From Anaerolineales bacterium UBA6128 (lineage in GTDB: Bacteria > Chloroflexota > Anaerolineae > UBA1429): DNA of 22,239 nucleotides. The translations under genes and the position numbers were made by a program. The stretch lies in assembly GCA_002423325.1 (NCBI GenBank), contig DIVQ01000023.1:1-22239 (forward strand), in the 5' to 3' direction. The notes under the pieces are model-generated. The model made no database searches. It worked only from the letters and a program-made list of their open reading frames with translations, and was not told the DNA's origin. Of this stretch, positions 7,481 through 15,919 are shown piece after piece (within the stretch, counting starts at the first letter, position 1; the number at the start of each line of letters is the position of its first letter).

Positions 7481-8851
7481 GTGGGCATCTCGTTTGACAA
7501 CCGCCTGTACGACCAGCCCGAGCCGCAGCGATCACGACGGCGCCAGGCCGTCGCCATCATGCAGGCGGCACTGGACGCGGTCGATCCGTACGCCGGCGTG
7601 CTGAGCGCGCTTCGGCGTGAGGGCGAGCAACTGCACATCGGGGAACGAATCTACGACCTGCGACGCCTGAAGCGCATCATCGTTGTAGGCGCTGGCAAAG
7701 CAGGCGCCGCCATGTCGCAAGCCGTAGAAGTAGTGCTTGGCGATCGCCTCACGGCCGGCCAAGTTAACGTCAAGGCCGGCCACCGGCTGCCGACGCAACG
7801 CATCCGCCTCACGGAGGCGGGACACCCGGTGCCCGACGCCGCTGGCGAGGCGGGTGCGCGTGAGATCCTACACCTGTTGAACGGCTGCTCGGCCGACGAC
7901 CTCGTCCTCTGCCTGATCTCCGGCGGCGGATCAGCACTGCTCAGTCTGCCCGCCGAGGGCATCGGTCTGGCCGACCTGGCCGCCACGACCAGCGCGCTCT
8001 TGCGCAGTGGCGCCACCATCAACGAGCTGAACACCCTGCGCAAGCACCTGGAGCAGGCCAAGGGCGGCCACCTTGCACGCCTCGCGCAGCCGGCCAACGT
8101 CGTGGCCTTGGTCCTTTCCGATGTGGTGGGCAACCCGCTGGATGTGATCGCCTCCGGCCCTACCGTGCCCGACCCGTCCACCTTTGAGCAGGCCTGGGCC
8201 ATCCTCAAGCGCTACGACCTGCTGAACGCTGTCCCCGCGTCTGTCGTGCGGCATCTGCAGAGCGGCCACAGCGGCGACACGCCCGAGACACCCAAGCCGG
8301 GCGATCCAGCCTTTGAGCGCGTGCAGAACGTGATCATCGGCAGCAACGCCATCGCCGCCCACGCGGCTGAAACAGCTGCACGGCGAGCGGGCATCAACAC
8401 GCTGCTGCTGAGCACCTATGTTCAGGGCGAGGCGCGCGAGGTTGCGCGTGTCCTGGCGGCGGTCGCGCAGGAGGTACCAGCCTCAAGCAACCCCATCGCT
8501 GCGCCCGCCTGCATCATCGTCGGGGGCGAGACCACTGTCACCGTGCGCGGCTCGGGCCTTGGCGGCAGAAACCAGGAGATGGCGCTCGCTGCGGCGCTGC
8601 AGATCGATGGCATGCCGAACGTCGACATCGTCTGCCTTGCGACCGACGGCACGGACGGCCCCACTGACGCCGCCGGTGCGCTGTGCGACGGCACCACCCT
8701 GCGGCGGGCTGCGGCGCTGGGCCTCGATCCTTGGGCGCACCTGCACGATAACAACTCCTATCCCTTCTTTGCGGCCCTTGGAGACCTGCTCCTGACGGGA
8801 CCCACCCACACCAATGTGAACGACCTGGCATTTGTGTACGTGTGGGCCTGA
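7481..8851 (+). CDS. Glycerate 2-kinase (DUF4147/MOFRL family)
   Basis: A 456-residue kinase of the MOFRL family, which phosphorylates D-glycerate with ATP to 2-phosphoglycerate, an entry into lower glycolysis from serine, glyoxylate, sugar-acid or hydroxypyruvate breakdown. The N-terminal DUF4147 domain has VGAGKAG (69-75), SGGGSALL (147-154) and a conserved NELNTLRKHLEQAKGG stretch (181-196). The C-terminal MOFRL domain has GGETTVTV (348-355), GLGGRNQE (359-366), ATDGTDGPTDAAGA (387-400) and GPTHTNVNDL near the end. Length is typical. The GTG start is chosen from the AGGAGG. The last residues (AFVYVWA) differ from the usual hydrophobic ending but follow the intact motif. Its link to the aldolase and oxidoreductase genes elsewhere in the window is inferred. 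Confidence 0.93.
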   Translation: MGISFDNRLYDQPEPQRSRRRQAVAIMQAALDAVDPYAGVLSALRREGEQLHIGERIYDLRRLKRIIVVGAGKAGAAMSQAVEVVLGDRLTAGQVNVKAGHRLPTQRIRLTEAGHPVPDAAGEAGAREILHLLNGCSADDLVLCLISGGGSALLSLPAEGIGLADLAATTSALLRSGATINELNTLRKHLEQAKGGHLARLAQPANVVALVLSDVVGNPLDVIASGPTVPDPSTFEQAWAILKRYDLLNAVPASVVRHLQSGHSGDTPETPKPGDPAFERVQNVIIGSNAIAAHAAETAARRAGINTLLLSTYVQGEAREVARVLAAVAQEVPASSNPIAAPACIIVGGETTVTVRGSGLGGRNQEMALAAALQIDGMPNVDIVCLATDGTDGPTDAAGALCDGTTLRRAAALGLDPWAHLHDNNSYPFFAALGDLLLTGPTHTNVNDLAFVYVWA

Positions 8852-8878
8852 TCGCGATCCGCCGACTCGCAACGGTCC

Positions 8879-8909
8879 GCGGCGTCCCGTCTTTTGGTCG
8901 GGATGCCGC
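8879..8909 (+). terminator. Hairpin after the glycerate kinase gene
   Basis: GCGGCGTCCCG (8879-8889) and CGGGATGCCGC (8899-8909) pair over 11 positions with one G-T pair and loop TCTTTTGGT. There is no T-run after it, so it is only terminator-like. Its right arm overlaps the presumed -35 region of the ftsY promoter. Confidence 0.5.
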
Positions 8910-8922
8910 GCGCTGCTATAAT
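8894..8922 (+). promoter_or_regulatory. Probable ftsY promoter
   Basis: A perfect TATAAT (8917-8922) is preceded at 17 bp by TTGGTC (8894-8899), a half-match to the -35 consensus. It lies 70 bp before the ftsY start. Confidence 0.5.
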
Positions 8923-8991
8923 CAGCGTGCTGGGTCGCCACGCGCGACTACAGCATAATGTTCCATGCTCGGTCACTGCTTGGAGGCACGA

Positions 8992-9906
8992 GTGTTCGGA
9001 CAACGCGCCAGCCTGCGATCTGGCCTCACGAAAACGCGCCAATCCTTCTTTGGGCGCATCACGTCGCTGCTGCGAAGCAGCAACATCACTGAGGACACCT
9101 GGGAAGAACTCGAAACGCTGCTCATCCAGGCCGACGTCGGCGCCAAAACGGCGCTGGCGCTGGTCGATCAACTGCGTGAAACCGCGCAGGCGAACGGAGT
9201 TCGCAACGCGGACCAGCTGCAACAGACCTTCCAGCGGAATCTGGTTCAGGCGCTTGAGGCCGTGGCGCGGCCCTACCTGCCCGGCGAACGCCTGCTCAAC
9301 GTCATTTTGGTCGTTGGCGTGAACGGCTCGGGCAAGACCACGTCCATCGCCAAGCTGGCCAAGTACCACAAACAGCGTGGCGACCATGTGTTGATCGCGG
9401 CCGCCGACACCTTCCGTGCCGCCGCCATCGACCAGGTCAAGATCTGGGGTGAGCGCGTCGGCGTCGATGTCATCGCCCATCAGCCTGAGGCTGACCCCGG
9501 GGCTGTCGTCTATGACGCCATCCAGGCCAGTCGCAGCCGCGGGGCCAACGTCCTGATCATCGATACGGCGGGCCGTCTGCACACAAAGTACAACCTGATG
9601 CAGGAACTCGCCAAGATCCGCAGCATCGCCCAGAAGCAGGTACACCAGGCCCCGCACGAAACCTTGCTGGTCCTGGACGCGACCACCGGTCAGAACGCCC
9701 TCAACCAGGCGGCCAAGTTCGGCGAGATGGTGGGCGTCACCGGCGTCGTGCTGGCAAAGCTGGACAGCACCGCCAAGGGCGGCATGGTGTTTGCCATCGC
9801 CAACGAGCTCAAGCTGCCGGTGCTTTTCGCTGCCACGGGCGAATCGGTAGACGACCTTGCCGTCTTTGATCCGCAGGCCTACGTGCAGGGGCTCTTTGAA
9901 GACTAG
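8992..9906 (+). CDS. ftsY: Signal recognition particle receptor FtsY
   Basis: The SRP receptor GTPase, which docks ribosome-SRP complexes at the membrane for co-translational insertion of membrane proteins. The N domain covers about residues 10-90 (with a DTWEELETLLIQADVG-type helix). The G domain has GVNGSGKTT (G1, 109-117), DTFRAAA (139-145), DTAGR (G3, 191-195) and AKLD (G4, 255-258), ending in ATGESVDDLAVFDPQ. The 304-residue length without an acidic A domain is typical of short FtsY proteins, as opposed to the long E. coli form. GTG 8992 is chosen because GGAGG (8982-8986) lies 5 bases before it; an in-frame ATG at 8965 has no ribosome site. FtsY differs from Ffh in lacking the C-terminal methionine-rich M domain, which is absent here. 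It precedes prfB by 68 bp, and the two are probably cotranscribed. Confidence 0.96.
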   Translation: MFGQRASLRSGLTKTRQSFFGRITSLLRSSNITEDTWEELETLLIQADVGAKTALALVDQLRETAQANGVRNADQLQQTFQRNLVQALEAVARPYLPGERLLNVILVVGVNGSGKTTSIAKLAKYHKQRGDHVLIAAADTFRAAAIDQVKIWGERVGVDVIAHQPEADPGAVVYDAIQASRSRGANVLIIDTAGRLHTKYNLMQELAKIRSIAQKQVHQAPHETLLVLDATTGQNALNQAAKFGEMVGVTGVVLAKLDSTAKGGMVFAIANELKLPVLFAATGESVDDLAVFDPQAYVQGLFED

Positions 9907-9974
9907 AAGCCCGGCCCCACGCCGCATTGCAGCGCCCGAGCCCGCCCAGCAATCGTGAGAGGAACACAGACGCG

Positions 9975-11082
9975 ATGGAAGACCTCAAGTCAAGCATCAG
10001 TACGATACGTGCCGAGATCGCCAGCCTGATGGAGCGTCTTTGACCTGGCGCCGAAAGAACAGCGCATCGTTGAGCTTCAGCAGCGCTCCGCCCAGGCTGA
10101 CTTTTGGAATGATCAGAACGCCGCACAGGCCACCTTGCAGGAACTGGCCACGCTGCAAGCCGAGGTCGGCGAGTGGCGCGAACTCGAGCACAAGGCCCGC
10201 GAGATGGACGAGTTGCTCGAGATGACAGAGGCCGAGCAGGACACCACGCTGATAGACGAGATCGCCAGGGAGACCTCCCTGATCGAGCGCAACCTCGCCA
10301 ATCTCCGCCGTGGGCTGATGTTCTCCGGCGAACACGATCGACGCGACGCCATCATGACCATATCGGCCGGAGCGGGCGGCACCGAGTCGCAGGACTGGGC
10401 CGAGATGCTGCTGCGCATGTACCTGCGCTGGGCGGAGCGCCGTGGCTTTGAGGCCGAGGTGATTGATCGCACCGAGGGCGAGGAGGCCGGCGTCAAGAGC
10501 GTCACGCTCGAGATCCGTGGACACCACGTCTACGGCAACCTGCGATCAGAACGCGGCGTTCACCGCCTTGTCCGTCTCAGCCCGTTCGACAACCAGCACC
10601 GCCGGCAGACGTCGTTCGCAATGGTCGAGGTGATTCCCGATGTAGCAAACGAGATCAACATCGAGATCAACCCCGATGATCTTCAGATGGACGTCTTTCG
10701 CGCCGCCGGTCACGGGGGTCAGAACGTCCAGAAGAACTCGACCGCTGTGCGCATCACACACGTTCCCAGCGGCATCGTCGTCTCATGCCAGAATGAGCGC
10801 TCGCAACTGCAGAACCGCGAACGCGCTATGGCAGTGCTCAAGTCGAGACTGTACGACCTCGAGTACCAAAAGCAGGAAGCTGAGCGTGCCGCCCTGCGCG
10901 GCGAGCATGTCAGCGCCGGATGGGGCAACCAGATTCGCTCCTACGTACTGCATCCCTATCGTATGGTCAAGGACCTGCGCACCGAGTGGGAGACCGGCAA
11001 CACCACGGCCGTCCTCGATGGCGAGCTCGACGAGCTGATCGACGCCTACCTGCGCCAAATGGTGGGCAGAACGGAAGCATAA
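9975..11082 (+). CDS. prfB: Peptide chain release factor 2, with programmed +1 frameshift
   Basis: RF2 ends translation at UGA and UAA in the ribosome. The gene is split between two frames. ATG 9975 opens 22 codons ending with CTT and an in-frame TGA (10041-10043); reading then continues in the +1 frame from GAC at 10042 to TAA at 11080-11082, giving 368 residues. The join is exact, since the first part (MEDLKSS...) and RSAQADFWND just after it match the RF2 N-terminus. The stop-codon recognition motif SPF lies at residues 202-204 and the peptidyl-hydrolysis motif GGQ at 247-249, almost the same positions as in E. coli RF2 (205-207 and 250-252). RF1 would have PxT in place of SPF. Low RF2 promotes the frameshift and so its own synthesis. 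GAGAGGAA lies rather far (about 11-12 bases) before the ATG. Confidence 0.96.
10029..10043 (+). promoter_or_regulatory. prfB: RF2 autoregulatory frameshift site
   Basis: ATG GAG CGT CTT TGA C: an internal Shine-Dalgarno-like GGAG (10031-10034) sits three bases before the slippery CTT (10038-10040), which is followed by the in-frame TGA and a C. Layout and spacing match the E. coli prfB site (AGGGGG, three bases, CTT TGA C), with a shorter internal Shine-Dalgarno. Confidence 0.95.
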
Positions 11083-11086
11083 GAAA

Positions 11087-11114
11087 GGGTGGAGTGTGAT
11101 ATCGCGCTCCACCC
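11087..11114. terminator. Hairpin between two convergent genes (bidirectional terminator)
   Basis: GGGTGGAGTG and CGCTCCACCC pair over 10 positions (one G-T pair) around an 8-base loop. On the minus strand the stem is followed by TTTCTTATG, so it terminates the kinase/CapA operon. On the plus strand it starts five bases after the prfB stop but lacks a T-run. Confidence 0.7.
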
Positions 11115-11152
11115 CGACCCTCCGACACAGCAACCGGCAGTGCGGCCCCGCT

Positions 11153-12193
11153 TCAGGCCAACAGCGCCTCTTCATTCCGATCGAGCCAATCCAGTGGCCG
11201 CTCCACATCGCGCGCGAAAAAGCGCCAGCGCTCTGCCGCCGCGACCTTGGCCATGCCCTCCAGCCGGATCGACAGCCAGCGCCCCACAAACGCAGCCGGG
11301 ATGGCATGCCGTTCTTCGTCGCTCAAAGGCGCCGCCGACTCGTACGCGTACAGGAATCTGCGCGCGGCACCCAAGTCCCAGTCCAGCGATTGCGTCAGCG
11401 ACCAGATGTCACCGGCATCCACCGCTGCCCGCTGAACCCCGAAAAAGTAGAGCCCGTCGGCCACATCACGGCAGCGCGACCCAGGCATCGCCCAATCCAA
11501 GTCAAAGATGCCGACCACCGCGCCCTGCTCCGAAAACAGCAGGTTGGCAGGCGTATAGTCCCCATGGATCACCCAGCTTGCGAGATGCTGGTACGCTGCG
11601 CCGGCATGGCTCTCCACCAGCGCCCCCGCGCGCACAAGGCAGCGCTCCAGCAGCGACCGATCGGCAGCGCTCTCAGCCAGAGACCAGAGCGCCTGCAACT
11701 GCGCGACCAGCAGCGCCGGATCGTCAAGCCTGTCACTATCACCGGCTCCATAGCTCAGGGCGCTGTACTGACCAATCCGCTCTCGCCAGCCGATGGCGGC
11801 CGGGTATGTTCGCGCAGCCAGATGATAGCGCGCCAAGGCCGTCGCCGCCGCGTCGGTCTGCGCGCGCGCACGCGCGTCGTACGCGAAACCTGTGACAAAC
11901 GGGTAGAGTTCGTACACCCGCCCGGCGTGTTGACACCAGCGATCACCCTCACGCGTCGGGGTCGCCACAACGGTGGGCACTCCCCGCTCCACCAGGTGCT
12001 CTCGCAGGCCATGGTCGAACGTCAGCCGCGCTTCGGGCGACGTACGCATCCCCCGCAGCCGCAGCAGATACCGCCCACCCGATGCCTCGATGCGCCACGT
12101 ACTGCCGGCCGTGCCCCCACCAGGCTGAACTGCACGCAGCAAGCCAATGTCATAGCGCGTCAGCACCTCGTCGGGAGGCATTATGTCGACCAC
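11153..12193 (-). CDS. Phosphotransferase of the aminoglycoside phosphotransferase (APH) fold
   Basis: A 346-residue protein kinase-like phosphotransferase. It has a Gly-rich N-terminal lobe with a likely nucleotide loop (GGGTAGSTWRI, 25-35) and an alternating strand YLLRLRG (42-48). The catalytic loop is HGDYTPAN (210-217), with Asp212 as base and Asn217 as metal ligand. The metal-binding stretch is FDLDW (230-234), with Asp231 and Asp233. The family includes homoserine kinase II-like, choline/ethanolamine and spore-coat CotS-like enzymes and aminoglycoside resistance kinases; the substrate here is unknown. GTG 12193 begins two bases after the stop of the upstream CapA-like gene, indicating translational coupling; ATG 12181 is an alternative start, and neither has a clear Shine-Dalgarno. 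It is the last gene of the three-gene operon. A small-molecule or cell-envelope substrate would fit the context, but that is a guess. Confidence 0.85.
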   Translation of the reverse strand: MVDIMPPDEVLTRYDIGLLRAVQPGGGTAGSTWRIEASGGRYLLRLRGMRTSPEARLTFDHGLREHLVERGVPTVVATPTREGDRWCQHAGRVYELYPFVTGFAYDARARAQTDAAATALARYHLAARTYPAAIGWRERIGQYSALSYGAGDSDRLDDPALLVAQLQALWSLAESAADRSLLERCLVRAGALVESHAGAAYQHLASWVIHGDYTPANLLFSEQGAVVGIFDLDWAMPGSRCRDVADGLYFFGVQRAAVDAGDIWSLTQSLDWDLGAARRFLYAYESAAPLSDEERHAIPAAFVGRWLSIRLEGMAKVAAAERWRFFARDVERPLDWLDRNEEALLA

Positions 12194-12194
12194 A

Positions 12195-13904
12195 TCACCA
12201 GCCGCTGGCCGCGAACAGCGACGACAACAGCGCGACGCGCTCGTCCTCGGTCATCGGCCGCGGCTGCGCATAGTTTTCGAGCATGAACGTGTTGAGCTCG
12301 GTGGAGATGTGCCGGCCGTCGTAGATGACGTGCCGGTCGATGACCTGCTGACAAGTCCCCAGCGACCACATCTGGTCAAAGAAGAGGTTGCCCGGGCCAT
12401 AGTGGATGAACCCGCCATTGTAGAACTCGAACGCCTGCGGGTGATGCGACTGGCTACCGCTCACAATCTCGGCGCCGGCATCCACCATCCCGCGAAAGTC
12501 CAGCTGCTGCTGTTCCGTGGGCTCGTACTGATAGTGCTCCCAGTACTGGAAGGTGGCGATCGGCACGTCCACCTGCTGTGCGAGGCGCGTCAGTTCGCTA
12601 TGCATATAGTCCCAGTCGCACGACGCCGCGCCAGGACGATCCTCGGTGGCCCAGGCGTAGGTCGGGCCCACCGGGTTGCAGCCGATAAAGCTGAACGTGT
12701 TGCCGTCACTCTCCATGAGCAGCGGCCGGCTCGCATCTGCCAGGTCAGCGCCGCCGCCGTACCACGGCCAGCCCTCGGCGCGATACATCTCCAGCGTATC
12801 CAGCGTGGCCTGTGACCCCCAGTCCTGAAAATGGTTGCCGGTCAGCTCGATCAGATCGGTGCCCACGTGCCGCAGCAGCTCGATGTACTTGGGGTCGCTG
12901 CAGAACACCAGACTCTGCTGATTGCGGTCCGGGTACGGGCAGTTGGTCGCAAACGGGATCTCGTTGCTGATGTGCGTAATATCTGCACTGCGCAGCAGGT
13001 CGCCTACCCTTTCGGCCGGGTAGAGAACGCCGCGCATCTCCATCTCATAGGCGGTAGCCCGCACCAGCGCGGTGCAGCCGGTCATGATCAGCGTGGTGAG
13101 ACGCGTCACGTCACGGTTGGTCATCGCGGGCTGGCCGCTCCAAGCGGCTGCCAGTTCATCGGCGCGCGCCCCCTCGTAGCCCACTTCCAGGACGAGTGGA
13201 TAGCTGCTCAGCGCTGCCCCCTTGTCCCATAGGGCTGCCCCATCCAGTCTAAGCAGCTTCCACCTGGGCTCCAGCTCGTCGAACGGCAGGATCGACCAAG
13301 CGTGTGGCCGCGCCTCCCAGGCCGCATCAAGCAGAGCCTCCCGCTCAACCACCGCGATCGGCGCATCCGGGCTCGCGGACCCCAATAGCCCCTCGAGAGC
13401 CGCCAGCACGTCCGCAGTGACAAACAGTGTGGGAGGCGTCTCGTCGCGCGAAAGCTGCGTCAGGATCGGCCGCTCGCCGGCCCAGAAGCGCTGCACTTGC
13501 TCCCAGGTCAGCGCATCGCCCAACGTGGGGAAGGGCGCTGCCACGGCATACACCCACTGCCCAAGCACGTTGGCCAGTCCGGGACCCACGCGGACAGTGG
13601 CTGAATCCACATCCACCGCAATCTCAGTGGGAACCTGCGCCAGGCTCTCCATTAACCGTGCACGCAATGCCGGCGCAACCGACGGATCAAACGCTACGCG
13701 CAGAGGCTCCGGCGTAGGCGTGCACGTGGGCGTGCTGGTCGGCGTTACCGTACTGGTGTAGGTCGGCAGCGGCGTCTGCGTAGGCGGGATCGGCGTCTGG
13801 GTGGCTGTTGCCGTGGGCGGCGGTACGGTCGGGGTCGCCTGCGGACTTGTGCAGGAAGCCAACAACAGCGCCAGCAGGGTCACAAGGGTGATGGTACGTA
13901 ACAT
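12195..13904 (-). CDS. CapA-family lipoprotein with N-terminal PBP-like region, divergent active site
   Basis: A 569-residue exported lipoprotein. The signal peptide is followed by the lipobox LLAS-Cys18 and a Thr/Pro linker (about 20-67). Residues 68-250 look like a degenerate periplasmic binding protein domain (LTWEQVQRFWAGERP resembles the PstS-type 'leqlrgIFsG' stretch). Residues 270-520 match the CapA/PgsA calcineurin-like fold used in capsule or poly-gamma-glutamate systems. Core motifs are altered: MTGC replaces the usual GDv, ISNE replaces GNLE and YWEHYQYEP replaces HWGxEY, while TGNHFQDWG, SQSHHPQ and YGPGNLFFDQ remain. Catalysis is therefore uncertain and it may be a non-enzymatic relative. 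The ATG follows GTGGAG seven bases before. It lies between the conventional CapA-like gene and the kinase gene in one operon. Confidence 0.82.
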   Translation of the reverse strand: MLRTITLVTLLALLLASCTSPQATPTVPPPTATATQTPIPPTQTPLPTYTSTVTPTSTPTCTPTPEPLRVAFDPSVAPALRARLMESLAQVPTEIAVDVDSATVRVGPGLANVLGQWVYAVAAPFPTLGDALTWEQVQRFWAGERPILTQLSRDETPPTLFVTADVLAALEGLLGSASPDAPIAVVEREALLDAAWEARPHAWSILPFDELEPRWKLLRLDGAALWDKGAALSSYPLVLEVGYEGARADELAAAWSGQPAMTNRDVTRLTTLIMTGCTALVRATAYEMEMRGVLYPAERVGDLLRSADITHISNEIPFATNCPYPDRNQQSLVFCSDPKYIELLRHVGTDLIELTGNHFQDWGSQATLDTLEMYRAEGWPWYGGGADLADASRPLLMESDGNTFSFIGCNPVGPTYAWATEDRPGAASCDWDYMHSELTRLAQQVDVPIATFQYWEHYQYEPTEQQQLDFRGMVDAGAEIVSGSQSHHPQAFEFYNGGFIHYGPGNLFFDQMWSLGTCQQVIDRHVIYDGRHISTELNTFMLENYAQPRPMTEDERVALLSSLFAASGW

Positions 13905-14019
13905 TCGCCACTCCACAGGTCAGTTTTGCGGGGTATGGCCGCGTATACTGGGCAGTCGCATCGTTTCGAGATCCGTTGCGTTCGACAACCATCCGCCAAG
14001 CCGACGGGCGAGCCGGACG

Positions 14020-15837
14020 TCACGAAAGCGGGCTCGGCAGCGCCTCCTGCTCCTCGCTGATACGCAGGATGCGCTCGCCGATCCTGGTCGCCGCTTCGGG
14101 CGCGGCCACTCGAGGCTGATGCTCCACGATGCTCACGGGGATCCACTCCACGGTTTTGACGCCCGTGCTGTCGAGCACACAGCGCAGGATGACCGTCTCT
14201 GAGGTCTGCGCGCTGATCATGTCGTAGAAGACAAAGTTGCCGAGGCTGTAGGCCACGAATGTGTTCTCGAGAATTCCCAGCCCCTGCAATACATGCGGAT
14301 GATGTCCCAGCACCAGATCCGCGCCCGCGTCCGCAACTGCACGCGCAAGCGCCCGCTGCGAGGCGTTGGTATAGGACGAGTACTCGGCGCCCCAGTGACA
14401 GACCACCACCACCACGTCGGCCACCTGACGCGCCGCGGCCACATCGGCGACCATGTCCTGCTCTTTTGTCCAGGCGCTGCCCGGACTCGTCTCGCTTGCC
14501 TCAAAAGACTCTGGCAGAATCTGGTTATAGGCCAGAAAAGCCACGCGCAGTCCGTTGCTCGTGACGATCCTGACAGCGCGGGCCTCGGCGCTGTTGCGCC
14601 CCGCCCCCACCACTACCAGGCCGGCTTCGTCCAGCAGATCGAGCGTCTCGACAAGCGCATCGTCGCCATAGTCACCGGTATGGTTGTTCGCCAACGACAG
14701 TACGTCGAAACCGGCGTATGTCAGCCCCTGAACCACCTCGGGCGCAGCACGGAAAGTGTAGGTCTTGTCCTGAGGCCGGCCGCTTTCTGCAACGGCGCAT
14801 TCCAGGTTGCCGATGGCGATGTCGGCGCCCGCCAGCACTTCCCGAATCCCCTCACCCTCGAAGGGATAAGCGGGCGACGTCGCCGCGATCGTCTCGCCCA
14901 CGTTGCTGGCCAGCATCACGTCGCCGACCGCCGCCAGGCTCACCCGCGCCCCGGCCTGGTAGCCCAGCGCACTGCGCAGGTCGTCCTGCAACGCCGGAGG
15001 CAACGCCACCTCCGCGTCAAGCCACATCCGGCGCACCAGCGGGTAGCTATCCGGCGCGTCAGGATTCAGCACATGGCCATCCACAGGCAGCACCCGCACG
15101 CGAAAGTCCACCACGTCCCACGGGAGCAATCCAATGTGCCCCGGCTGAGTGGCGATCGCCTCTTTGGCGCTCGGCCAGTTGCTCTCCAGCACCACGTTTG
15201 GCCCGGTCTCTTGCACGCCCAGCAGTTCGCGCAGCACGCCGGCATCGCCCGACGTAACCACGAGTTGGCTCTGATCCCTGCCACTGGCCAGGGACGCAAG
15301 CTGCGCGCTGCTCCAGGCATCGCGGCGCAGGGCATAGTGCGCTGCCACGACATACGGCTCTGCGCGCACGACGACGGCATTCGGGCCGGGTCGCTCCGAG
15401 CGCCAGTACAGGAGCGCGTCCGACAGCTCACCGGCCAGCAGATCGTCTCGGTCGCTCTGCCGGCTGTAGGTGCTGATCTGCAGCCCCTCGAAACGATCCG
15501 GCAGCCCCTGAAAGTAGCTGGCGTAGGCCTCAAACACGCGTTCATCCACGCCCAGGCGCACAGCAGCTGGCGTCGGGGTGGGGATGGGCGTGCGGGAGGG
15601 CGCAGGTGATGGGGTAAAGCTGGGCCCTGCTACTGCCATCTGCGCGGTCTCGCGCGCTGACGTCGGAGCGATCGGCCGCTCGATCCAAGCCTCGGGCGGT
15701 GTTGCGAGCCCCAACAGCATGGCCCGCGCTGCCAGCGCCACAAGCACCAACACCAGCACCGCGCCGATCGCGATGCCGCGTCCGGCGGCCTGTTTGCGTG
15801 GGCTCTCCTCGATCGATTGCCAGTGGCCTGGGCGCAT
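14020..15837 (-). CDS. CapA/PgsA-family protein with PBP-like region, membrane-anchored
   Basis: A 605-residue protein with a short cytoplasmic start, one transmembrane anchor (about 20-44) and a Thr/Ser/Pro linker (about 72-91). Residues 92-280 look like a PstS-type solute-binding fold (WSSAQLASLASGRDQSQLVV, 175-194). The C-terminal CapA domain of the metallophosphatase superfamily keeps AVGDVML (303-309), GNLE (343-346), LANNH (382-386), HWG (481-483), GHHPH (511-515) and SLGNFVF (531-537). Unlike its downstream paralogue this copy has a complete motif set, so it may be an active enzyme outside the membrane. The start at 15837 follows AGGGAG; an in-frame start at 15903 would lie in the promoter. 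It is the first gene of the operon. CapA proteins act in poly-gamma-glutamate or capsule export, but no CapB/CapC partner is present, so its substrate is unknown. Confidence 0.88.
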   Translation of the reverse strand: MRPGHWQSIEESPRKQAAGRGIAIGAVLVLVLVALAARAMLLGLATPPEAWIERPIAPTSARETAQMAVAGPSFTPSPAPSRTPIPTPTPAAVRLGVDERVFEAYASYFQGLPDRFEGLQISTYSRQSDRDDLLAGELSDALLYWRSERPGPNAVVVRAEPYVVAAHYALRRDAWSSAQLASLASGRDQSQLVVTSGDAGVLRELLGVQETGPNVVLESNWPSAKEAIATQPGHIGLLPWDVVDFRVRVLPVDGHVLNPDAPDSYPLVRRMWLDAEVALPPALQDDLRSALGYQAGARVSLAAVGDVMLASNVGETIAATSPAYPFEGEGIREVLAGADIAIGNLECAVAESGRPQDKTYTFRAAPEVVQGLTYAGFDVLSLANNHTGDYGDDALVETLDLLDEAGLVVVGAGRNSAEARAVRIVTSNGLRVAFLAYNQILPESFEASETSPGSAWTKEQDMVADVAAARQVADVVVVVCHWGAEYSSYTNASQRALARAVADAGADLVLGHHPHVLQGLGILENTFVAYSLGNFVFYDMISAQTSETVILRCVLDSTGVKTVEWIPVSIVEHQPRVAAPEAATRIGERILRISEEQEALPSPLS

Positions 15838-15874
15838 GGCTCCCTTCTTCCTGCCTGCTGACCTATAATGGCCA

Positions 15875-15903
15875 ATGCTAACACCCGCCCGCCTCAATGT
15901 CAA
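15875..15903 (-). promoter_or_regulatory. Promoter of the CapA/CapA-like/APH operon
   Basis: On the minus strand, a perfect TTGACA (15898-15903) is followed after 17 bp by TAGCAT (15875-15880). It sits just after the terminator of the preceding gene and before ATG 15837, supporting that start. Confidence 0.7.
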
Positions 15904-15919
15904 AAGGTCCGCGGCTGTC

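Noticed and set aside
8758..9927. A 389-codon minus-strand frame opposite ftsY
   Set aside because: ftsY shows all GTPase motifs on the plus strand; the minus frame is a shadow.
10029..10043. In-frame TGA in prfB as a frameshift mutation or pseudogene
   Set aside because: The site has the exact RF2 recoding layout and the rest of the gene is intact, so it is programmed.
13905..14019. An internal promoter between the two CapA-family genes
   Set aside because: A TATACG-like -10 can be found on the minus strand but no matching -35 box lies at the right distance; read-through from 15875-15903 explains expression.
14293..15609. A 438-codon plus-strand frame inside the CapA-family gene
   Set aside because: The minus-strand gene holds the complete CapA motif set, a membrane anchor and a promoter; this frame has none of these.
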